Shown: one piece after another, positions 57,080 to 64,000 of the stretch
Layout of the letters: each line of letters starts with the position of its first letter
Position numbering within the stretch: position 1 is the first letter of the stretch
DNA from: Temnothorax longispinosus
Taxonomy: Eukaryota > Arthropoda > Insecta > Hymenoptera > Formicidae
DNA: 64,000 nucleotides
Direction: 5' to 3'
NCBI RefSeq assembly: GCF_030848805.1
Contig: NC_092364.1
Coordinates: 6,820,001 to 6,884,000, forward strand
Position numbers and translations under genes: made by a program
The notes under the pieces: model-generated
What the model saw: the letters and a program-made list of their open reading frames with translations, nothing else
The model's database searches: none
What the model was told of the DNA's origin: nothing

Positions 57080-58513
57080 TTAACCCTTCGCGTGTAACGT
57101 CTTTTTCGGCACCTGTAACTTGTAACGTCGGGTCACTCGTGTCCGACGCCTAAAAAATACTTTAAAGTGTTCTAAAAAAATCTGAAAAAAATTTATGTTA
57201 CCTTATTAACTATCCTACTTTAAGGGGGATCCTAAAGTGAAGGCTGAACTTCCTCGACGTCGGTAATGTCAACATTTCTAATTCTGTTTTCTTGTCATAT
57301 ATCTATATATGTCCTTGTCTAACGAGAGGCATCTGTCTTTGTTCGATTACTGCGCCATCTCTTGCCACACGCAATATTGCTTATCCTGTCAACCTGAATG
57401 TGCTTTTGCACATATAAAAGTTATATAAAGTAATCTTTTTTTCTAGGTTTTCAATCTTAGATCTAATTGCACGATATTGTTCTTAAATGTTGTCCCTAGG
57501 TCATGCCGGTCTAATTTTGTGGATATTTATCGTGGAATTTTTGTACAAAGCAAATATTGTCGTCACGTATACCAAAAATTAACAAAAAATATTAATCTTT
57601 TTCGTTTTGATATAAATTTGACCACCATGACCTAGATTTTGATGCGTACTTTAATTCTAGACCAGAATTTTGCATTTCTATAAAGTCAATTAAAAGATTA
57701 GTGCTAAGAAAAAAAGCCGGTATTACAGACGGCTTTAGGATCCCCTTAAGGATCAATCGCTATATTGCCGATTTTTTCATTTGTTTAAACAATATATTTA
57801 TATAAACAATAAAAACGTGAAGAATGGACCATTTCTTCAAAAAATCGTAACTTTGGCAAAAATTAATATATTTTAAAAAACCAAACGGGAAATTAAAGTT
57901 TAAGAATAGTACTTTAAAGAAAAAAATATTAGAAGTATGTATAAATTAATAGGATGCTTAAGTTTTGAGCATCAAAATCACGTTTTTTGAAAGTACGTAA
58001 ATAGGTACAAATTACAGTAAAATACACATTTTATTCATTTTTTAATCAATTTATTCATGAAAATGTAATCAATCACAATTATTTATTACAAAATTATAAA
58101 AAAGTACAAAAATATGAAAAAATTATAGTAATATCAAGGCTAAATTATTGATATAGATTGATATTTATAGATAACTAAGATTAATCTATCAATTCCCAAT
58201 GAAAGAACATGAATTTTTAGTTAAAAAAACATCCAAATTAAAATAAACATTTTACTCTTCTGCTATTTTTAATTAACGTAACTTGTAACGTCGCGCGTCG
58301 GGTCACTTGTGCACTTTCAAAATTTCGTCTGGCTCTCACAACGGCTGTTTACTTACGCACTAGACCGTCGGCGCTTGGGGAGCTAGTAGCTTAGTAGTAT
58401 ACAATTTTTTTCAGTATAGTTTGGTCCCGCCCCCCCCCCCCTCCCTTCGAGCTACAGGGGACAGTCACTTTCGCCAAGGCACGAGTGACCCGACGTTACA
58501 TGCGAAGGGTTAA
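57080..58513. mobile_element. 1.4-kb piggyBac-like element in a FAS exon
   Basis: TTAA at 57080-57083 and 58510-58513 flanks CCCTTCGCGTGTAACGTC and GACGTTACATGCGAAGGG. Subterminal GTCGGGTCACTCGTG and CACGAGTGACCCGAC also pair. No transposase is visible; a second TTAA element sits inside. Precise removal would leave one TTAA between the A-E-I codons and the next FAS bases. Confidence 0.82.
57220..57749. mobile_element. TTAA element nested in the piggyBac-like element
   Basis: Ends TTAAGGGGGATCCTAAAG and CTTTAGGATCCCCTTAA. The right 150 bases closely match the right arm of the hairpin at 67-416. The left half differs, so it is a chimera or a longer member of the family. Confidence 0.75.
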
Positions 58514-58749
58514 TCTCGATTTTTAAAACCATAAAAGTTATGTGTCCTTCAGATATCGACATATGTAGCTTGTTACAATAATTCTTCTAATTTTATTGTA
58601 AGCGGACCAAAAAATTCTATAGAAGCATTTCTCACCAAACTGCAGGTATACTAATGCTTATAAACAACATAATATTATCTGCTTAGTTTCTTTAAATCGT
58701 TTTATTAAAACAATAATAAAGTCATAAGTATTATAATAATACCTAACAC

Positions 58750-59080
58750 ACTTCTGCCTTTATGTTCAAAATATTATACACATTATCTGTTATTCTCGGT
58801 GTTATTCGCAAAGACCATGCGTTCGATTCCAAAAAATGCAATGACGATTGAGATATCTCCTCAGAATATTCTTCAATACATTTTAAATAACTATTTATGC
58901 TCTACAGTAACAAATGTAGCGTTATATGAACGTACCAAGGATCATAGTGATGAGATATTTTTAGAATTAATCGGAAAACTCCATAATGCAGGATTGCAGC
59001 CACAGATTGCAAATCTCTATCCAATAGTATATAAAATTTAAACCGTGGTACCCCCAATGATTTCTCCTCTCATAAGGTAT
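58750..59080 (+). pseudogene. FAS block 4: acyltransferase to dehydratase junction
   Basis: Reads Y-Y-T-H-Y-L-L-F-S-V-L-F-A-K-T, then N-A-M-T-I-E-I-S-P-Q, T-V-T-N-V-A-L, G-K-L-H-N-A-G-L-Q-P-Q and N-L-Y-P. An in-frame TAA at 59039-59041 precedes P-P-M-I-S-P-L-I-R and a GTATAC donor. This matches the end of the acyltransferase region of animal-type FAS. Confidence 0.75.
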
Positions 59081-59507
59081 ACATATTTTGCGTCTATGTT
59101 TAAATGGAAAATATTTGAATAACGGAAACTTTCATGAGCTTTACTTTAAAGCATTAAAGTAAAATTAAAAGATTATATTTAACAAACAACATAATATTGA
59201 ATTACATTTTTGTTTTTTTTTTTTCCGAGTGATATAAATAAGAAATTTGTTTTTTATTGCTACACTGAACTGTGAGTGCATTAGAATATTCCTTCTTGCT
59301 TTTGCCAAATTTTAAACATATGCCTATATTTTATTTTAATAAAAAAAGCGTATACCTAGCTACACAAAAACAGACTTAGTGTTTCAGGTGAAAATTTGAA
59401 AACCTATATGAAATTGTAGAAGATTATGTTTTATTTATAAAACTTATTTATTAATAATTTTTAATAAATAATGAGAGTTGGCTACAGTCGGCGATTTTAC
59501 TCTCTAA

Positions 59508-59625
59508 GAGTGCGTTCACTGAGCGCGCTATTAGCGCTATTGCATGCAATCTTCATCGCTCATTAGGTGTAAAACAAGGACAGAATGACGCAATGGCGTG
59601 ATAATAGTGCTCGGCGAACGCATCC
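59508..59625. mobile_element. 118-bp Harbinger-type MITE
   Basis: Inverted ends GAGTGCGTTCACTGAGCGC and GTGCTCGGCGAACGCATCC with TAA on both sides (59505-59507, 59626-59628). Interior GCTATTAGCGCTATTGC resembles 430-450 in the element at 417-697. Confidence 0.7.
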
Positions 59626-60106
59626 TAAATCTCATAGAGTGGTTTCGCCATATTAGAGTAATAGCGATAAGTCACTCCAAAAGAGAAGATTATCACTCTA
59701 ATTTGACTAAATACGGGCACTTATAAGTGAAGTGAATTTTATTCAAATTTTTAGAGCGACTACTCTCCATCGGTGTGATTCAATCTCTAAAGTTATAGTA
59801 AATCACGATTCACTAAAGATCGATTGATAAATGGCTCTAACAGAATGAAATTTTCCTTAAAATTGTAGAGTAACATAATTCACTATAAGCAATGATCTAT
59901 ACTGCACTCGAAAAGATAGCCTTTCACTCAAAAACAGAGTGCGATTTCACTCCAAATTATACAGCGCAATTTTATTCTTTCTTAGAGTGGCGAATTACTT
60001 AAAGTGCACAGGTTCAATTTTTACTTTTCGTTACACTTGTATTTTACTCGTTTGAGTGATATTTTACTTTTCAACTTTTAGAGAGTAATTTTTTGAAATA
60101 TTACGA

Positions 60107-60820
60107 TTGGTGGGACGATTACGATAATGACCCTTTGATTTGACGATGGTTTCTAGTAGTATTTTTACGCTGAAAAAATGATACAGGTCTTATAAGACTA
60201 ACTGCTTTAGTTTTTAACATATAAAGTGTTAAAATTAAAAATAAAGGGACAATTACGATTATTTTTGCCCTTTAAAACGTTTAGTTTTCGGAGGCATTTT
60301 TGGCGAGAAACATGGAAAAAATAGTAAAAAAATTCTATGATCAATATTTGTCTCTACTTCCAAATTTTAATTTTAGGTTTTTAGAAATAGGCTTTGAGTT
60401 AGATTAGTTTTGTATGCCGGGAAAGGGCTCCACCGCAGGCGAATTACAATTTACATTCAAAAATCATAAACAAACACAAGACATTAGGACGAGGTCCACT
60501 CCACCCCACCCTGGCTTGATTATAAGGCGAAACAAGGTCTATTATTGTACGGTTCAAGTTTTCAACTTTCTCTGCGAACCGAGGTCCACACTTACCCACT
60601 TCCGCCTACATGTGTGCTGTCTACACATACAATTAAATTAAACATTAATTTTTAATTCATATTTATTTATTTTTAACTTTAACACTGTATATCATGAAAA
60701 CTAAAGCAGTTATCCCTATAAGACCTATATAATTTTTTTGTTTAGCGTAAAAAATACTACCAGAAACCATCGTCAAATAATAAGTGGACACAGTTATCGT
60801 AATCGTCCCCGATTGGAGTT
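60107..60820. repeat. Diverged inverted-repeat element
   Basis: 60107-60245 (GGACGATTACGATAATGACC, TAGTAGTATTTTTACGC, TTATAAGACTAACTGCTTTAG) is mirrored at 60661-60815. The 400-base middle has no credible gene. Confidence 0.65.
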
Positions 60821-61239
60821 GACAACATATATGAAAGTTCAGATCATCGGAAAGCGGTCTTTTTTGAGCAATTTTAGCCAAATAATACTCTATTGTTCTA
60901 TTTAGTCTACCAATAAATATACTTACATGTATCATGTTTATAAAGAGCAAAGGCGAATTTAAGAAATATTAAGATCTCAGTAAATTTTACATAATTTCGA
61001 TAATAAATAAACAAGTACATTTATAAGTGCATAATAAATTTTAATGATGTTTGTAGATGGAATCATTCCGAAGACTTTTACGTATTTCAATATATTCATC
61101 AAAAAGTAATTTTTAAAAGAGAAATGGTTGTAACTGATGAGCATTGATGTAACTGATGGAGGCATTCATATATTTAACGGGCTATGTGGTAAATAACAGA
61201 ATTTTATTTCCGGCTATGGGATATTTTTTTTGTCTCTAG

Positions 61240-62020
61240 GAGATGATGGCATCGTTGAATAAACAAGAGTATACCAATGTACCAATCGTATTTGAGAACG
61301 TAAATTTTATTCGTGCTACAGTACTATCACAACAAAATAAGATTGAATTAACCTTTTCGATCCAAGAAGGTAATATTATTACATAGATTAATTACATAGT
61401 TAATTTTCTCATGTGAGTATTGAATTTTAATATTTCTATTCTATAATTAAAATAAAGTAAAAAATATACAGATGAGAATAATTAAATCAAATACGGAATC
61501 TCTCATTTTACGAATAAACTGCTTTTGTGAGATAACTAATCCCAAATTAATATATTCATTTATATTGATGTCTCTTTCACTTAATTTATTACAACATTTT
61601 ATGTTTAAAGAATTTATATCTATATCTAGGTACTAACAGGTTTGAAATAACCGAAGGAGATAACGCTGTTGTTACTGGAATATTACGAATTCCAACTAAT
61701 ATTGAAAATGAAAAAATATCTGCTAATCTTGCTGAATGTGTCAATGATGAAGAAATTAGTACAAAAGACATCTACAAGGAATTAAGGCTTCGTGGTTATC
61801 TATACACCGGCGTATTTCGTGGATTAAAAAGTGCATCGGTTTTGGGATCAAACGGCCATATCATGGACATCTAACTGGGTGGCATTTATGGACAGTATGT
61901 TACAGATGATGATATTAGGACAGAAGTCAAGAAGTCTTTTTGTTCCAACAAGAATTCGCAAACTGATAATTGATCCGAACCACGTACAGCTAATTCAAGA
62001 TTATCCAGTTGAAGAAAGGC
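61240..62020 (+). pseudogene. FAS block 5: dehydratase
   Basis: Exon 61240-61369 reads V-P-I-V-F-E-N-V-N-F-I-R-A-T. Exon 61630-62020 reads F-E-I-T-E-G-D-N-A-V-V-T-G, then D-I-Y-K-E-L-R-L-R-G-Y and Y-T-G-V-F-R-G-L, N-G-H-I. Two bases are missing near 61861, before W-T-S-N-W-V-A-F-M-D-S-M-L-Q-M in another frame. It ends at a GTAAGT donor. The second catalytic motif of the double hotdog (D-x3-Q/H type) would fall near M-D-S-M-L-Q. Confidence 0.82.
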
Positions 62021-62090
62021 GTAAGTAAAATAAATAATACAGTGTGGCTAATTGTCTGACAAATCATGAATTTCGTTTGCTACGTTACAG

Positions 62091-63027
62091 AATTCTCTGT
62101 TCGTCCTTACAAATCTCTACATAGACGCTATAATATCTGGAGGAATAGAAATTTGTGGCATTGTGGCTACACCTATATATTTCGCCGGCAAAAAGCAGTC
62201 AATGCCGTTCTTGAACACAAATTTGTTGCTCATCGTGATTTAGGAACTATGTCGTTACAAGATGCAATTAGAATGTCAACGCACATTGCACTCGAATGTT
62301 ACAATAACATAAATGTTAAAATTATTGAATTTATCGGTGATAATAACAAAGTGACACCAGAAAATTTAAATGCTCCATTTGTTAATGAAATCTTAAATGA
62401 TTTACCTCAGATTCGACATCACATCTGGCTAGTGAAGAATCATGAGAAATTCGAAAATCTTTCTTTGCCGAATAACATTTCTACAACAAAAATTACTAAG
62501 TTGTCAAAAGACGAAAATTGTTTGATGGTCATTGGTTTCGATATTTTGACAAAAAATAGCAAGACATTATATGAACAATTATTGTCTTTGTTAATGCCGC
62601 AAGGTTTTATACTAACTCTGGAAAAATCTGCTGCGGTCTACGATTATTCATATCTGAAAACATAAATTGGATGTCATAGTGGAGAAACAAATAAAAAAGA
62701 CGCAAAATATTGCGAAAAAACAGCACCAGATTATACATGTAAACAATTACGATTTTTCGTGGATAGATAAACGAAGATTTTGAATGCGGACTACTCGGTT
62801 TTATTAATTCTTTGCGAAAAGAATCGGGCGGTGACATAATTAGATGCGTGTTTATTCAAGATGGCAATGCGTCTGTTTTTTTCTTGCAAGAACCATTGTA
62901 TATGAAGCAGTTGCAATTGGACCTACCTATCAACGTTTTACGTTCCGGTAACATTTGGGGATCATACAGACATTTTCCATTACCATCATTGGAACCAAAA
63001 CTCATAGACAGCGCTTACGTTAAATAA
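62091..63027 (+). pseudogene. FAS block 6: DH to ER linker / pseudo-methyltransferase region
   Basis: It starts F-S-V-R-P-Y-K-S-L, slips frame twice between 62120 and 62190, and stays open as H-K-F-V-A-H-R-D-L-G-T-M-S-L-Q-D-A-I-R-M to a TAA at 62663-62665. After a decayed gap it resumes from about 62776 with G-L-L-G-F-I-N-S-L-R-K-E, Q-L-Q-L-D-L-P-I-N-V-L-R and W-G-S-Y-R-H to TAA 63025-63027. In the family these belong to the central, mostly structural core. Confidence 0.8.
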
Positions 63028-63102
63028 TAGATGGTATGCGTCAAAAAGTTTTATTGTAAATTTTATTATAGATTGTAATTATTTATGTTTCTTTGTAATA
63101 GG

Positions 63103-64000
63103 TGCAAGGAGATTTGAGTACTCTCTGCTGGGTACAGAAGAGAATGTTTTCCTACATTAAACGTGAGGACATTGTTAATGTAATTTATGTGCCTGTCAAC
63201 TTCAGAGATATTATGTTGGCTACTGGTAGAATCACCGCCGAATCAATCGGAATATTTGAACGCGAGTGCAGTTATTTAGGTAGTCCTATTGGCTTGGAAT
63301 TTGTTGGGTTTGATACGCGTGGACGCAGAATAATGAGAATGTGCTCATACGGGTAAAATAATAACTGTCTCTATCAATAATCACTGAATAAAGAAAACTA
63401 CATTTATTAACATTATTAATTTAATATTTAATATAATCTCGATTTTATCTTGTGAAATATAACGCCTTACCGTACTATATGCTGTAAAGATATGCAGAAG
63501 TTATCAAACATGAAGAAATAGCGTAAATAATTGTCTTTCGAGTCCCTTAAAAAATTGACAAATTATCAGAAGAATAGAATCCGGTATGATATATGGCACT
63601 TACAAAATTTCAAAAATTCTCAAAAGTTTAAATATGACAGAATAAGCAACAAAAATTTACGGTACGACAAGGCATTTTATATCGTGATTACTAAACATGG
63701 TTACTACATAACTTTTACAAGACATACGCGCACAAATTATATACTTTTAAAAATTAATATGTTTAGAGGAATAACAAACATTTATGTGCCCGATGAATAC
63801 CTCAGTTGGAATGTACCCAACGAATGGACAATGGAAGATGCAGCAACGGTTCCGTGTGTGTACATGCACGTGCTATGAAGCCTTATATATAAATGAAAAA
63901 TGAAAAAAGGAGACAAAATCTTGATCCATTCGGGTACTGGAGGCATCGGTCAAGCTGCGATCCATCTAGCGCTTCACGAAGGTTGTGAAGTGTTCACGAC
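63103..64000 (+). pseudogene. FAS block 7: enoyl reductase, continues past the edge
   Basis: Exon 63103-63352 gives G-D-L-S-T-L-C-W-V-Q, V-P-V-N-F-R-D-I-M-L-A-T-G-R and G-L-E-F-V-G-F-D-T-R-G-R. From about 63765 it reads I-Y-V-P-D-E-Y-L-S-W and E-D-A-A-T-V-P-C-V-Y. Stops and a frame break follow near 63878-63900, then K-K-G-D-K-I-L-I-H-S-G-T-G-G-I-G-Q-A-A-I-H, the NADPH-binding loop, at the window end. Whether the ketoreductase and later domains follow cannot be seen. Confidence 0.82.

Larger units (their letters stand above)
56900..58645 (+). pseudogene. FAS block 3: acyltransferase active-site exon, split by a piggyBac-like element
   Basis: 56900-57079 gives G-L-V-D-L-L-T-S and I-I-G-H-S, the nucleophile elbow. 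A missing base after S-M shifts the frame so the expected G-E-L reads elsewhere. The frame then carries A-D-G-C-L-T-A-E followed by TAA where Gln is expected. The exon resumes at 58514 beyond the TTAA insertion with I-K-V-M-C-P-S-D-I-D-I, shifts again, and gives N-N-S-S-N-F-I-V-S-G-P and A-F-L-T-K-L-Q before a GTATAC donor. Confidence 0.78.
59081..61239. other. FAS intron region, repeat-rich
   Basis: No coding sequence. It holds the MITE at 59508-59625, short ACTCT-rich tandem wording at 59500-60080, and an inverted-repeat element at 60107-60820. The dehydratase N-terminal exon with its catalytic His (usually H-x3-G-x4-P) is not visible, so it is probably deleted. Confidence 0.5.
51740..64000 (+). 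pseudogene. Fatty acid synthase-like gene, decayed, runs off the window
   Basis: Animal-type fatty acid synthase is a cytosolic multidomain enzyme ordered KS, MAT, DH, pseudo-methyltransferase, ER, KR, ACP. Pieces here follow that order from KS to ER and continue past 64000. The 5' part of KS, with the active-site Cys, is not visible upstream. Introns are kept, so it is a genomic copy. Frame breaks occur in nearly every block: near 51796, 55035, 56960, 58560, 61861, 62120-62190 and 62760. Stops replace expected residues (for example TAA after T-A-E near 57004). Penelope, hairpin and piggyBac-like insertions interrupt it. Ants and other Hymenoptera carry many FAS copies, so a dead paralogue is likely. 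Assembly indels alone would not explain the stops and the lost catalytic residues. Confidence 0.88.

Overview
The window looks like insect nuclear DNA, most likely from an ant or another hymenopteran. It is AT-rich, with CpG-rich islands, short spliced introns, dense small transposons and two scaffold gaps. The gene calls rest on protein families I recognise in the translations; no database search was possible.

Layout. 0-6 kb: hairpin transposons, then an eight-exon SNW1/SKIP (Bx42) gene on the + strand whose first intron holds a 2.2-kb TTAA-flanked element. The last exon has a one-base frameshift. 6-14 kb: repeats, MITEs and a stray duplicate of an FBXL4-like first coding exon. 14.3-20.8 kb: an FBXL4-like gene (discoidin-like region, F-box, leucine-rich repeats) with two in-frame stops, its last exon split by a 2.57-kb transposon. 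21-27.5 kb: a broken Tc1/mariner copy and a 1.78-kb Transib-like element whose ends match the RAG signal heptamer. 27.8-29.4 kb: the 3' halves of ASNA1/GET3 (+) and glycine C-acetyltransferase (-), converging and both truncated. 29.5-33 kb: an inverted-arm Penelope-type insertion and MITEs. 33.2-37.6 kb: a TTAA-flanked DNA transposon with a spliced gene that fuses a DDE transposase to a DEDDh exonuclease. 37.6-43 kb: GC-rich sequence and a possible spliced transcript. Two 500-N gaps lie at 43.3-44.6 kb. 44.6-50.7 kb is gene-poor. 51.7-64 kb: a decayed fatty acid synthase running off the right edge. It keeps pieces of the ketoacyl synthase, acyltransferase, dehydratase, linker and enoyl reductase in order. 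A Penelope-like element, hairpins and a piggyBac-like element interrupt it.

Reading. Nearly every host gene here is truncated, frameshifted, stopped or split by a transposon, yet keeps its introns. That suggests decaying DNA-level duplicates in a transposon-rich, perhaps low-recombination, region. Base-level assembly error is a real alternative for the single-base shifts. The strongest novel lead is the transposase-exonuclease fusion at 34.2-37.3 kb.
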